From: Lancefieldella parvula DSM 20469
GTDB lineage: Bacteria; Actinomycetota; Coriobacteriia; Coriobacteriales; Atopobiaceae
DNA: 64,000 nucleotides
Direction of reading: 5' to 3'
NCBI RefSeq assembly: GCF_000024225.1
Contig: NC_013203.1
Location: 1,054,001 to 1,118,000 of the forward strand
The notes beneath the pieces are model-generated. The model worked only from the letters and a program-made list of their open reading frames with translations. It made no database searches and had not been told where the DNA came from. Shown piece after piece: positions 20,092-29,158 of the stretch. A program made the translations under genes and the position numbers. Numbering within the stretch: position 1 is the stretch's first letter; every line of letters starts with the position of its first letter.

Positions 20092-20886
20092 TTAACGAGA
20101 AGACCGTGAAGCTTGTGAAGCTGTAACAAAGGATTTCCAAAGTTCGCAGTCAGCCTTGCTGTAATGCCATCCATACTCTGGATGCCACTGTACACCTAAG
20201 GCAAACGTCTTTCCCTTAACCTCAGCACCTTCAATAATGCCGTCTGAGGCATAGGCAACTACATTGAGCTCAGAGGATACTTTTCGTAAAGCCTCATCAT
20301 GGTATGAATTTACCTGGATGTCTTCAACCTTACCCAAAGTTTCATATAACAAAGAATCTTTTTGAATATGAACTGCATGAGCTGGATGATACAGATTTGC
20401 AGCATGGGTCCAAAATACATGATTTTCTGCTGGTTCAAGCGTGTGCAAATCTTGTGCAAGCGTACCACCAAGTACAACATTTAAAAGCTGAAGACCGCGA
20501 CAGATAGCAAGTAATGGTTTATCTGCAGCAAGCACTTGTTTTACTAACTCAAACTCAAGCGCATCTCTCATAGGAGATAAACGGTTGAGGTCACGTGGTT
20601 CTTCTCCCCAATTACGTGGATCAACATCATGACCACCGGTAAGACAAAAGCCATCACATATCTCAACAAACTGAGCAATAACCTCTGGATCTTCAGTTAA
20701 AGGCATCATGATTGGAATGCCACCTGCAGCAAGAATGGCATCAAACTGAATTTGTCCTACAGAAGCAGAATCAGAAAAGTTCTCTTCAGGCATCCAACGA
20801 GGAGTCACGCAGATAAGAGGACGCTCAGAAGCAGGAAGATTTGAAACATCACTAAATGCATCTTTAACAATATCTGGAATAACCAC
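20092..20886 (-). CDS. Class I glutamine amidotransferase-like hydrolase (PuuD/gamma-glutamyl-GABA hydrolase family)
   Basis: A 264-residue single-domain amidohydrolase. The nucleophile elbow LLAICRGLQLLNVVLGGTL places the catalytic Cys near residue 130, GGHDVDPRNWGEEP is the substrate-side loop, and VQWHPEYGW supplies the His-Glu pair. Members cleave gamma-glutamyl bonds, for example gamma-glutamyl-GABA in putrescine breakdown. No other Puu genes are present, so the natural substrate is uncertain. The start is GTG at 20886 with AAGAGGA five bases upstream. It diverges from the peptide-binding protein gene at 21121. Confidence 0.87.
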   Translation of the reverse strand: MVIPDIVKDAFSDVSNLPASERPLICVTPRWMPEENFSDSASVGQIQFDAILAAGGIPIMMPLTEDPEVIAQFVEICDGFCLTGGHDVDPRNWGEEPRDLNRLSPMRDALEFELVKQVLAADKPLLAICRGLQLLNVVLGGTLAQDLHTLEPAENHVFWTHAANLYHPAHAVHIQKDSLLYETLGKVEDIQVNSYHDEALRKVSSELNVVAYASDGIIEGAEVKGKTFALGVQWHPEYGWHYSKADCELWKSFVTASQASRSSR

Positions 20887-21035
20887 AAAATCCTCTTAAC
20901 ACTCAGCTCTTCGAACAACATAACAGTAAAGGTTGACCCTTGTTGAGTCTTTGACTTTATCGCTTTTACGCCTTCCATGCCACTCTGACAGTTCTTCCTC
21001 CACAATGTTTTTTCACTAATGAAACATTTTTCTGT

Positions 21036-21047
21036 ATTGTGCACAAT
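21036..21047. promoter_or_regulatory. Palindrome upstream of peptide-binding protein gene
   Basis: ATTGTGCACAAT is a perfect 12-base palindrome in the 234-base divergent region between the amidotransferase-like gene and the binding-protein gene. It is a plausible operator; no regulator gene is adjacent. Confidence 0.3.
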
Positions 21048-21120
21048 TAATTTGGGTATCAAAAAAGCAGTTCTTTACATTTAAGCTTCATGTTTTAAAA
21101 ATGCAAACGGAAGGCGCCCT

Positions 21121-22725
21121 ATGAAAGAGCACGTATTTAATAATCTTTCCCGTAAATCATTTTTACGTGGATCTTTGGCGGCTGCCGTTGCCGCCGGTTC
21201 TGCTTCACTACTTTCTGCTTGTGGTGGATCTGCTAGCGGAGATGGTGAAAAAAAGGTATTACGCTTTGGCGTAAACAATCCAAAAGTTACCTTTGATACT
21301 CAAAAAACCTCTGGCTCTGTTGGTGTATCTGAAGCAGTTGCAGAATCTTTACTGGTGCTTAACCCAGACACAAAAGAGATTGAGCCAAATCTGGTAACTG
21401 GTCTTCCTACTGTTTCTGATGATGGTCTTACTTACTCATTTGAGCTTAAAGATGGCGTCAAATTCCACAACGGAGAAACCCTTAAATCATCTGACGTTAA
21501 GTACACCTTAACGCGCATGTTCTTGCCTGCTACCAAGGCAACCTCAATTGACTCTTATGCTTACATTGAGGGTGCTAAAGACATTATTGCTGGTAAAACT
21601 GAAGAGCTTTCTGGCGTTGTTATTAAAGACGACCGTCACTTTGACATTAAGCTAACCCAACCGTATTCAACCTTCAATGCAATCATGGCTCAATTCTATG
21701 CTGTCATCTACCCAGAGAAGGCCTGCAAAGAAGCTGGTGAAGCGTGGGGTACTGAGACCAATTTCATTGGCACTGGTGCATACAAGCTTGTCTCAAACGA
21801 TAGCGCTACAGAAGTTGTTCTTGAGGGATTTGCTGACTACCATGAAGGTAAACCTGGCCTGGATGAGCTTAGATTTGTTTACATTGACGACGCTAACACC
21901 CGTGTTCTTAACTACAAGAACAACGATGTTGACCTGGTCTTTATTTCTCAGTCTCTTATTCAGCAGTATCAAAACGATGAATCTATCTCCAAAGAAATTG
22001 TCAATTACACACCTGCATCCACGCAGTTTGTAAACTTGAATCTTCAGAGTCAGAACCTCAAAGATGTTCGTGTTCGTCAGGCGCTCTCAATGGCAATTGA
22101 TAGAGACACCATTTGTAGCACCATTCTTTCTAATGTTGCTAAACCTGCAAAGTCATTTATTCCATCTTCTGAGACTGGTTACAATGAGTCCGCTCCAGAG
22201 TTTGAGTACAACGTAGACAAAGCAAAACAGCTTCTTGCACAAGCAGGTGTTTCTAACCTTACTCTTAACGCACAGGTTAGAAGCCAAGACCAGAACCTTA
22301 TGGTTGCTATACAGGATGCATGGTCCAAGATTGGCGTTACTTGTAACGTAAGCGTTATTGACTCTGGTGTTTGGAGCGACGCACGCGCCAACGGAGAGCT
22401 TGAGGTTACCTTGGTTACCTGGTCTACCCTCTCCTTCCAAGGCATTGAGCACATGGGCTCCTACTTCCGCTCTGACCGCGCTGCAAAGAAGTCTTCCTTC
22501 TACAACAGTTCCGAGTTTGACAACCTTGTTGACCAAGCTCGCCTCACAGTCAATGACAATGACAAAGTTCTTGAGCTTACCCGTCAGGCAGATAGTCTCA
22601 TGACACACACAGACTACGCTTGCCTGCCTATTGACTGGCCACAGATGCCCTACGTCCTAAAGCCAGAATTTACGGGCCTCAGCGTTCTGGTCAATCCTCA
22701 CTTTGATAAGGTTAAGAAGAAGTAA
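21121..22725 (+). CDS. Peptide ABC substrate-binding lipoprotein (SBP family 5)
   Basis: A 534-residue binding protein of the DppA/OppA family. The leader SRKSFLRGS...LLSAC contains a Tat-like motif followed by a lipobox with Cys near residue 34. Family 5 signatures include the GVKFHNGETLKSSDVKYTL segment and VRQALSMAIDRDTI. It is clearly related to the oppA-like protein at 27093-28736: shared stretches include YSSEFD-like and the N/C-terminal NSSEFD motifs. It faces the opp genes convergently and shares a bidirectional terminator with oppF. It probably feeds the same or a sister permease with different peptides. Confidence 0.92.
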   Translation: MKEHVFNNLSRKSFLRGSLAAAVAAGSASLLSACGGSASGDGEKKVLRFGVNNPKVTFDTQKTSGSVGVSEAVAESLLVLNPDTKEIEPNLVTGLPTVSDDGLTYSFELKDGVKFHNGETLKSSDVKYTLTRMFLPATKATSIDSYAYIEGAKDIIAGKTEELSGVVIKDDRHFDIKLTQPYSTFNAIMAQFYAVIYPEKACKEAGEAWGTETNFIGTGAYKLVSNDSATEVVLEGFADYHEGKPGLDELRFVYIDDANTRVLNYKNNDVDLVFISQSLIQQYQNDESISKEIVNYTPASTQFVNLNLQSQNLKDVRVRQALSMAIDRDTICSTILSNVAKPAKSFIPSSETGYNESAPEFEYNVDKAKQLLAQAGVSNLTLNAQVRSQDQNLMVAIQDAWSKIGVTCNVSVIDSGVWSDARANGELEVTLVTWSTLSFQGIEHMGSYFRSDRAAKKSSFYNSSEFDNLVDQARLTVNDNDKVLELTRQADSLMTHTDYACLPIDWPQMPYVLKPEFTGLSVLVNPHFDKVKKK

Positions 22726-22745
22726 GGTTTTCCTCCATACAAAAC

Positions 22746-22779
22746 AAAGGCGAGAAGATCAATTGGTCTTCTCGCCTTT
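22746..22779 (+). terminator. Bidirectional terminator built from an inverted GGCGAGAA pair
   Basis: The stem arms are AAAGGCGAGAAGATC (22746-22760) and GGTCTTCTCGCCTTT (22765-22779), with one G-T wobble and a four-base loop, followed by TTTTTT on the plus strand. It ends the 21121 gene and can serve oppF from the other side. Both arms contain the octamer GGCGAGAA. Confidence 0.88.
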
Positions 22780-22819
22780 TTTGTTTGTAAGCCGTTTTAA
22801 GATACGACAATGTGATGTA

Positions 22820-23932
22820 CTACTCAGATATCTTCTCCTCAAGCCGCGCTTCTTCTACGGCCTTCTGGGCAGCCTCAATAGCATGTGCAACCTGTGGTGT
22901 ACGATCAGTATCAGAGAGCGATGTGTCGTACAGGTGGCAGGAGCAGAAATGACCAGACTCAACCTCGACACGTTCAGGAATGCGCTCAGAGCAAACCTTC
23001 ATTGCCTTAGGGCAGCGAGTATGGAACACGCAGCCTAAAGGTGGGTTTGCAGGACTTGGAACATCACCTTGGAGGATGCGCTTCTCCTGAATACGCTCAT
23101 GACGGATACGAGGAATAACATCCAAGAGTGCCTGAGTATATGGGTGCAGAGGATGCTCAAATAGCGCATCCTTGCTAGCAAACTCCATCTGATGGCCCAG
23201 GTACATGACCATAACAGTATCTGCAATGTGACGAACAACAGAGAGATCGTGGCTGATAAAGATATATGCCAAGCCATGCTCTTTCTGCAGTTCCTCAAGC
23301 AAATTAATTACCTTTGCTTGGACAGAAACATCCAAAGCAGAAACAGGCTCATCGCAAACAACAATCTCTGGTTCAAGCACAATAGCACGAGCAATACCAA
23401 TACGCTGGCGCTGACCGCCTGAGAACTCATGAGGATAGCGGTACTTAAACTCAAGGTTAAGGCCAACTTCTTCCATAACCTCTTCAATGCGGGCATCACG
23501 CTCTGCTTTTGTCTTATATGTGCCCGCAATATCAATAGGCTCGCCAATGATATCCATGACAGTCATACGAGGATTCAAAGAGCTATAAGGATCTTGGAAG
23601 ATAAGTTTCATCTTCTGACGAGCACGCTTAAGATCTTCCCCCTTAAGTGAGGTAAAGTCTTCCCCGTCAAGCTCAACCGTACCGGAGGTTGGCTCGGTTA
23701 AGCGTAGCACGCACTTACCTGTTGTAGACTTTCCGCAACCAGACTCGCCAACAATAGCCAGGGTCTCTTTACGTCTAAGGTCAAACGAAACATCCTCAAC
23801 AGCATAAACTGAAGCGTTAGAACGACCAAAAACACCATTTTTAATGGGGAAACGTTTAACAAGGTTCTTTACAGACAAGATGGTTTTCTCGCCAGAAAGG
23901 TCCTTTATGTCTGTGTTCTTCTCTTCTGCCAT
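22820..23932 (-). CDS. oppF: Oligopeptide ABC transporter ATPase, OppF-like
   Basis: A 370-residue ATP-binding subunit. The nucleotide-binding domain carries Walker A GESGCGKSTTGKC, the HEFSGGQRQRIGIARAI signature and EIVVCDEPVSALDVSVQ, followed by the oligopeptide-transporter C-terminal domain with the cysteine cluster CVFHTRCPKAMKVC that can hold an Fe-S cluster. An extra C-terminal tail of about 40 residues is acidic and Ala/Glu-rich. It starts two bases after oppD ends and completes the oppABCDF order. It drives peptide import together with OppD. Confidence 0.93.
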   Translation of the reverse strand: MAEEKNTDIKDLSGEKTILSVKNLVKRFPIKNGVFGRSNASVYAVEDVSFDLRRKETLAIVGESGCGKSTTGKCVLRLTEPTSGTVELDGEDFTSLKGEDLKRARQKMKLIFQDPYSSLNPRMTVMDIIGEPIDIAGTYKTKAERDARIEEVMEEVGLNLEFKYRYPHEFSGGQRQRIGIARAIVLEPEIVVCDEPVSALDVSVQAKVINLLEELQKEHGLAYIFISHDLSVVRHIADTVMVMYLGHQMEFASKDALFEHPLHPYTQALLDVIPRIRHERIQEKRILQGDVPSPANPPLGCVFHTRCPKAMKVCSERIPERVEVESGHFCSCHLYDTSLSDTDRTPQVAHAIEAAQKAVEEARLEEKISE

Positions 23933-23934
23933 AA

Positions 23935-25101
23935 CTACTCACCCCACTCATCAGTGTATTTCCAACAGCTGACAGTATGGCAATTGTCTTCGCCAACAGC
24001 AGTCATGCCAGGACGACGATTCTTACAAATGTCCTTAGCAAACGGACAACGTGGATGGAACGGGCAACCAGAAGGCATATGAGAAAGCATAGGGACGCTA
24101 CCAGGAATTGCATAGAGTTTTTTAGTATGCTCATCAAACGAGGGAATGGATGCAATTAAGCCCTGAGCATATGGATGCAGAGGGTTAGTAAAGAGCTCTG
24201 CAGACTGTGCATACTCAACGCGATGACCAGCGTACATGACAAGAACCCAGTCAGCCATCTCGGAAACAACACCCATGTCGTGCGTAATCAGCATAATGGC
24301 AGTTCCCAAATCTTGCTTCATGCGGTCAATAATCTGCAAAATCTGAGCTTGAACTGTTACATCCAAAGCGGTGGTAGGTTCGTCACAGATAAGAAGCGAT
24401 GGCTGACAAGCAAGTGCCATAGCAATCATGACACGCTGACGCATACCACCAGAAAGCTCATGTGGATATGACGAGAAAACCTTCTCTGGTGCAGGAATAC
24501 CCACCAGTTTGATCATATCAAGGGCCTTTTGATCTGCTTTTTCTTTGCTCATACTTGGATTATGAACAAGGATACCCTCACGAATCTGAAGACCAGATTT
24601 CATAACAGGGTTCAAAGAGGTCATAGGCTCTTGGAAAATCATACCAATGCGATTACCACGGAAGTCACGCATACCGCCACGAGGAAGTTGAGTTAAATCA
24701 GTTCCCTCAAAAATAATTTCTCCGCCGGTAATTTGCGCAGGAGGCGTGGGAAGCAATCCCATGACAGATAAAGCTGTCATAGACTTACCACAGCCAGACT
24801 CTCCCACTACCGCAAGAGTCTCGCCTTTTCGCATAATAAACGAGAGGTCACTTACTGCAGGAAGCGCGCCATCTTCAGTGAAGAGCGTAACATCAAGATG
24901 ATTAACGTCAAGAAGAACATTCTTCTTACACTGCTCTTCTCGCTCCTTTTGGGCGGTCTCTTGTGCAAGACGACGCTCCTCAAGGCTGCAAAATTGTACT
25001 GATTGTCCATTTGGACCTTCAATAACGTGCTCGAATGCTGTATCTACAGTCTCAGTTGCATGATTATTCTCTTGTGCAAGAACATCTGTATTTTCTGCCA
25101 T
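23935..25101 (-). CDS. oppD: Oligopeptide ABC transporter ATPase, OppD-like
   Basis: A 388-residue ATPase. The ATG at 25101 is chosen over an upstream in-frame extension because AGGAGGTTACGTTT immediately precedes it. About 65 polar, charged residues come before the ABC domain, an unusual extension for OppD. Then come Walker A GESGCGKSMTALS, HELSGGMRQRVMIAMALA and LLICDEPTTALDVTVQ, and the C-terminal CPFHPRCPFAKDIC cysteine cluster. It pairs with OppF to energise the OppBC permease. Confidence 0.93.
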   Translation of the reverse strand: MAENTDVLAQENNHATETVDTAFEHVIEGPNGQSVQFCSLEERRLAQETAQKEREEQCKKNVLLDVNHLDVTLFTEDGALPAVSDLSFIMRKGETLAVVGESGCGKSMTALSVMGLLPTPPAQITGGEIIFEGTDLTQLPRGGMRDFRGNRIGMIFQEPMTSLNPVMKSGLQIREGILVHNPSMSKEKADQKALDMIKLVGIPAPEKVFSSYPHELSGGMRQRVMIAMALACQPSLLICDEPTTALDVTVQAQILQIIDRMKQDLGTAIMLITHDMGVVSEMADWVLVMYAGHRVEYAQSAELFTNPLHPYAQGLIASIPSFDEHTKKLYAIPGSVPMLSHMPSGCPFHPRCPFAKDICKNRRPGMTAVGEDNCHTVSCWKYTDEWGE

Positions 25102-25117
25102 AAACGTAACCTCCTTC

Positions 25118-26074
25118 CTAAGAACGCATCTTTGGATCAAGGGCGTCGCGAAGTGCGTCACCAAGTAAGTTGAAAGACATAACCGTAATGATGATGACAA
25201 TACCTGGAGCAATACTGTAGAGAGGTTGTGATGCCAGATAAGGCTGAGAGGCTGCAATCATTTGACCCCAACTTGCCTCAGGTGGCTGAACGCCTAATCC
25301 CAAGAACGAAAGTGTTGCCTCAGAAAGAATTGCACTTGGAATACCTAAAGTAGAAACAACAATCAACGTAGAAATACAATTAGGCAGCAGGTGCTTCATG
25401 ATGATGCGGAAGCTGTTACCACCAGACAAAATACAAGACTGAATATATTCAGAATTCTTTAGACGCATAACATCGCCTCGAATCAGCCTTGCTGTAGTTG
25501 TCCACATCAAAAGACCCAGTGCAATGTAGAGATTAATAAGACCTGGACCCATAACAAACATGATCAAGATTGCAAAAAGTAAAAATGGGAAGCTGGAGAA
25601 AACCTGGATGATAAAGGAAACAACCGAATCAACCCAGCGACCATAATATCCTGCTGCTACGCCTGCGACAAAGCCAATAAAGAGAGCAATGACCTGCGAA
25701 ATGATACCGACAGACAGAGAAATCTGGCAGCCATAAATAATACGAGAGAGAATATCTCGACCGTACTCATCTGTACCAAGCAAATGTGCAAAAGTTGGAT
25801 TCTGGTTCTGAATTGCCAGGTTTTGATCTTTGTAGCTATAAGGAGCAATAACAGGAGCAAGAATCGCAATAATTGCCAAAACCAAAACAATACCCAAGCA
25901 AATCATACCAAGCTTGTTTTTCTTAAAAATGTTCCAGCTAACCTGCCAATAACTCTGTGCACGGACCTTCTTAGTGGCGGCCTGCTCTTCTTCTTGAGCT
26001 TTGGCGGCATCCTCAAGAACAGCTTCAGTCTTTTGGACCTTCTTGCTATTTTTATCACTAGTAAACAAAGCCAT
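25118..26074 (-). CDS. oppC: Oligopeptide ABC transporter permease, OppC-like
   Basis: A 318-residue permease. An N-terminal cytoplasmic extension of about 45 residues, rich in Lys, Glu and Ala, precedes the OppC N-terminal helix SWNIFKKNKLGMICLGIVLVLAIIA. The GTDEYGRDILSRIIYG motif and the EAA-loop RGDVMRLKNSEYIQSCILSGGNSFRIIMKHLLPN are characteristic of the DppC/OppC family. The ATG overlaps the oppB stop by one base (TAATG), indicating coupling. Confidence 0.93.
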   Translation of the reverse strand: MALFTSDKNSKKVQKTEAVLEDAAKAQEEEQAATKKVRAQSYWQVSWNIFKKNKLGMICLGIVLVLAIIAILAPVIAPYSYKDQNLAIQNQNPTFAHLLGTDEYGRDILSRIIYGCQISLSVGIISQVIALFIGFVAGVAAGYYGRWVDSVVSFIIQVFSSFPFLLFAILIMFVMGPGLINLYIALGLLMWTTTARLIRGDVMRLKNSEYIQSCILSGGNSFRIIMKHLLPNCISTLIVVSTLGIPSAILSEATLSFLGLGVQPPEASWGQMIAASQPYLASQPLYSIAPGIVIIITVMSFNLLGDALRDALDPKMRS

Positions 26075-27009
26075 TACTCTGATGCCTCCTCTCCAAGACG
26101 AATACGTGGATCAACCACTGCGTACAAAATATCAACGAGTAAATAAATCACAACGCAGATAATTGCCACATACATGACACTACCCTGAATCAGTGGCAGG
26201 TCACGAGCATTAATTGCATCAATAAGTAGCTTACCCATACCATTCATATTAAAGATTTGCTCAATAATGATGGAACCAGTGAGAATGTCTCCCAACTGAG
26301 AGCCAGCAATGGTAATGATTGGAATAAGAGCATTTCTCAGTGCATGCTTCAAAACAATAGCAGAGCGCTTAAGACCCTTAGCTTCAGCAGTTCTGATGTA
26401 GTCCTGATTCAATACATCCAGCATGCTAGTTCTAGTAACACGAGCAATACTTGCTGCATAACGAGAACCCAATGCAATTACAGGAAGAACGTACGCTGTC
26501 GGAGTCTTAACGCCAGAAAGCGGGAACCACTTAAGTGTCAAAGCAAAAATAATCTGCAGCACCAATGCTACCCAAAACGAAGGAGCAGAAATACCAAAGA
26601 TTGCAACGGACATAAGTGTTCTATCAAGCCATTTTCCATGGTTTACTGCAGCGAGAATGCCCATCAATAGGCCAAGCACTATGGCAAAAAGATACGCGAA
26701 TACCGCTAAGCGCAGCGTAACTCCTACAGCCTTTGTCAGAAGTGCAATGACAGGTCGCTTCTGAGTGTAGGAAGTTCCAAAATCTCCACCAAGCATTTTT
26801 ACAAACCAATTTGCATACTGCTCTGGGATTGGCTTATCAAGACCCATCGTATGACGAACCTGCTGAACCGTAGCCTCATCAGCCATATCGCCCATCATGA
26901 CCCTTACTGGATCACCTGGAACAATATTCAAGACAAAAAACGTTAAAGCAGATATACAAATTACAACGCTAACTGCTTGAAGGATTCGTTTGATTAGAAA
27001 CGATCTCAC
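26074..27009 (-). CDS. oppB: Oligopeptide ABC transporter permease, OppB-like
   Basis: A 311-residue membrane permease of the DppB/OppB family with six helices. The N-terminal signature VLNIVPGDPVRVMMGDMA and EAA loop RTSMLDVLNQDYIRTAEAKGLKRSAIVLKHALRNALIPI are present. The start is GTG at 27009; the leader GGGGAGAGGAG lies seven bases upstream and provides the ribosome site. That site is preceded by a strong intercistronic hairpin, so OppB levels may be lower than OppA levels. Confidence 0.93.
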   Translation of the reverse strand: MRSFLIKRILQAVSVVICISALTFFVLNIVPGDPVRVMMGDMADEATVQQVRHTMGLDKPIPEQYANWFVKMLGGDFGTSYTQKRPVIALLTKAVGVTLRLAVFAYLFAIVLGLLMGILAAVNHGKWLDRTLMSVAIFGISAPSFWVALVLQIIFALTLKWFPLSGVKTPTAYVLPVIALGSRYAASIARVTRTSMLDVLNQDYIRTAEAKGLKRSAIVLKHALRNALIPIITIAGSQLGDILTGSIIIEQIFNMNGMGKLLIDAINARDLPLIQGSVMYVAIICVVIYLLVDILYAVVDPRIRLGEEASE

Positions 27010-27038
27010 TCCTGAGCTCCTCTCCCCTCAAGAAAATG

Positions 27039-27069
27039 AAGCGGCATCCAAGAACCTTAGATGCCGCTT
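27039..27069 (-). other. Intercistronic hairpin between oppA and oppB
   Basis: Arms AAGCGGCATC (27039-27048) and GATGCCGCTT (27060-27069) extend through further pairs to a 14-bp stem with a three-base loop. On the minus strand only CATTTTC follows, so it is a weak terminator or an mRNA-stabilising stem. Such elements commonly raise binding-protein levels above permease levels. Confidence 0.6.
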
Positions 27070-27092
27070 AAAGTTTATAGCAAGTTTGCTAC

Positions 27093-28736
27093 TTAGTCTT
27101 CTGGAACGGTGTAATCGGAATTAGATGTATCAATATCAATATCAAAGAAGTGATAAATCAAGTTTCCAACCTTAGCGTTCTTGACGTACTTCTTAGCGAC
27201 AAAGGAATTCTTTGGCCAGTACAGAGGAAGTGTCGCAAAGTCTGTACGGGTCAACAGATTGTCTGCGTCTTTGTAATCCTCTGTTCTCTTATCCTTGTTA
27301 GACTCAGAGCGACCCTCAACAAGAAGCTTGTCAAACTCGGAACTATTATAGAAGGAAGACTTCTTTGCAGCATTAGTGCTGTAGAAGTAGGTGTAAAGGT
27401 GCTGATCGCCATCAGCAAACAGTGGATACCAACCAAGAGTAGTAATCTGAAGGTTACCAGCAGCCCAGTCAGTATTCCAAACTGCGTTGTCCTCTACCTG
27501 AACATCAAGGGTAACACCAATCTTGTTCCAGTACTCCTGAACGGCAACAAGGAGCTTCTCGTAAGATTTTCTAACCTTTGCAGAAAGCTTAAGGTCAGTG
27601 ACACCAGCCTCAGCAAGAAGAGACTTAGCCTTCTCTGGATTGTACTCAAAAGCAGGAGCACTCTTATCATAACCAGGAGTTGATGGTGCAAGCCAGCCGC
27701 TTGCAACGGTACCATTACCTGAAGCAATGTTGTCAACAAGCTCCTGGCGGTTAATTGCCAAGGAAAGCGCCTGGCGAACCTTAGGATCGGTAAGCTCAAA
27801 GCCCTCTTTGAGGTTGAGGTTGATGAAGTTAACACCAAGGGTCTGATATGCAGTAATAAGATCCTTAACGTCAGCATCGCTTGAATATTGCTGATACAAA
27901 GAAGATGGAAGATCGCAGAAGTCAATATCGTTGTTTTTAAATGCAAGTAACTGAGTGTTGGAATCATCGTAGTAGTGGATACGAATCTCATCCAGAGCAG
28001 GCTTGCCATCGTGATAGTCATCAAAACGCTCAAGAACTACCTCAGTGGTGTCATCGTTGCTCTTAATCTTGTACTTACCAGTACCAATGAGGTTAGTACC
28101 AGTACCCCAATCAGTACCAGCAGCCTCGCATGCCTTCTCTGGGAAAATGCAGGCATAGGAGATTCCAAGAACGCTTACAAAAACAATGTAAGGCTCAGAA
28201 AGTGTAAAGGTGAAGTGAGTATCATCCTGAACAGTCAGGCCCTCAAGCTCAGTTGTCTTACCGGCAAGCATCTCTGGAGCTCCCTTGATCTTGTCAAAGA
28301 AGCTGGTGGAGAGAGCCTTAGTCTCTGGCTTAAACATACGCTCAAAGGTGTACTTAACATCCTTTGCGGTCAAAGTAGTACCATCGTGAAACTTGATACC
28401 CTCTTTAAGCTCGCACTTAAGAGTAACACCATCAGACTCAAAGGTTGGAGTCTCTTTGAGTAGACATGGAACAAGCTCGTTATCCTCAGTCCAACGAAGC
28501 AAAGACTCACATACAGAATCTGCAACGCATGCGGACTGTGAGTTATTAGCACGCTGCATATCAAGACCTTGCTTAGAGTTTGCAGAACCATAACGAAGAA
28601 TCTTTTTCTTATCGGATGCCTGAGGAGTATCAGTAGAAGAGTTGCAGCCAGCCAACATCATAGATGCGCCACCACCAGCCGCTACCATACCTGATGCCTT
28701 CAAAAAATTACGACGGCTAAGTGAGTTCTCCAGCAT
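27093..28736 (-). CDS. oppA: Oligopeptide-binding lipoprotein, OppA-like (SBP family 5)
   Basis: A 547-residue substrate-binding lipoprotein heading the oppABCDF operon. The leader SRRNFLKASGMVAAGGGASMMLAGC has a twin-arginine motif and a lipobox, so it is likely exported folded and lipid-anchored. Family 5 marks include GIKFHDGTTLTAKDVKYTFERMF and VRQALSLAINRQEL. The ATG has GAAGGG upstream. Peptide-length preference cannot be read from the sequence. Confidence 0.94.
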   Translation of the reverse strand: MLENSLSRRNFLKASGMVAAGGGASMMLAGCNSSTDTPQASDKKKILRYGSANSKQGLDMQRANNSQSACVADSVCESLLRWTEDNELVPCLLKETPTFESDGVTLKCELKEGIKFHDGTTLTAKDVKYTFERMFKPETKALSTSFFDKIKGAPEMLAGKTTELEGLTVQDDTHFTFTLSEPYIVFVSVLGISYACIFPEKACEAAGTDWGTGTNLIGTGKYKIKSNDDTTEVVLERFDDYHDGKPALDEIRIHYYDDSNTQLLAFKNNDIDFCDLPSSLYQQYSSDADVKDLITAYQTLGVNFINLNLKEGFELTDPKVRQALSLAINRQELVDNIASGNGTVASGWLAPSTPGYDKSAPAFEYNPEKAKSLLAEAGVTDLKLSAKVRKSYEKLLVAVQEYWNKIGVTLDVQVEDNAVWNTDWAAGNLQITTLGWYPLFADGDQHLYTYFYSTNAAKKSSFYNSSEFDKLLVEGRSESNKDKRTEDYKDADNLLTRTDFATLPLYWPKNSFVAKKYVKNAKVGNLIYHFFDIDIDTSNSDYTVPED

Positions 28737-29158
28737 GTTAACCCTTCTTTCTTATTAAAATGATTTATAAGACATCCCTACTGGGGTTAGATAACTATAC
28801 ATAACAATTACCAGCATTTATCCATGTATATCCATGATGAAATAGACATGAAACATTAAATAGCTTTAGTAACAACAAAATCTATTTACCTGCAATTTGT
28901 GTCAAATCATATAGGAATTACCTATATGAAAGCATAAAAATTGACTAAGCATTTATAGACAGATGTCTATTTTTATATAAAAAATGTTAGCAGTATGTTT
29001 TCGCGTTAACACGCTATAGAAGGAATAGAAATAATTATTGCTCGCATAAAAAACCTCCCATTTCTTATGTCCAAGAAATGGGAGGCGGTTCAATCTATTT
29101 TGATACGGCTCTTTTATACCTTGTAAGCTTCTTTAACAGCCTAAAAAGAGACTCTTTG
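28737..29158. promoter_or_regulatory. AT-rich control region upstream of the opp operon
   Basis: This gene-free stretch of 422 bases is strongly AT-rich. It holds a TTGACA -35-like hexamer on the minus strand (28905-28900), although no matching -10 at 17 bases is convincing. It also holds an inverted repeat CATATAGG-N5-CCTATATG (28908-28928) just upstream of that hexamer, and a palindrome ATAGACAGATGTCTAT (28955-28970). The terminator of the adhesin gene lies at 29048-29085. I see no open reading frame of note. Confidence 0.45.
29048..29085 (-). terminator. Intrinsic terminator of the LPYTG surface-protein gene
   Basis: A perfect 13-bp stem, CCTCCCATTTCTT (29054-29066) with AAGAAATGGGAGG (29073-29085), is followed on the minus strand by TTTTTT (29053-29048), 73 bases after the stop codon. 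Confidence 0.9.

Noticed and set aside
27010-27040. Third copy of the CCCTCTCC loop element near oppB
   Set aside because: The match is the oppB ribosome site itself, without the hairpin, the TTGCTTT block or the terminator that define the other two.
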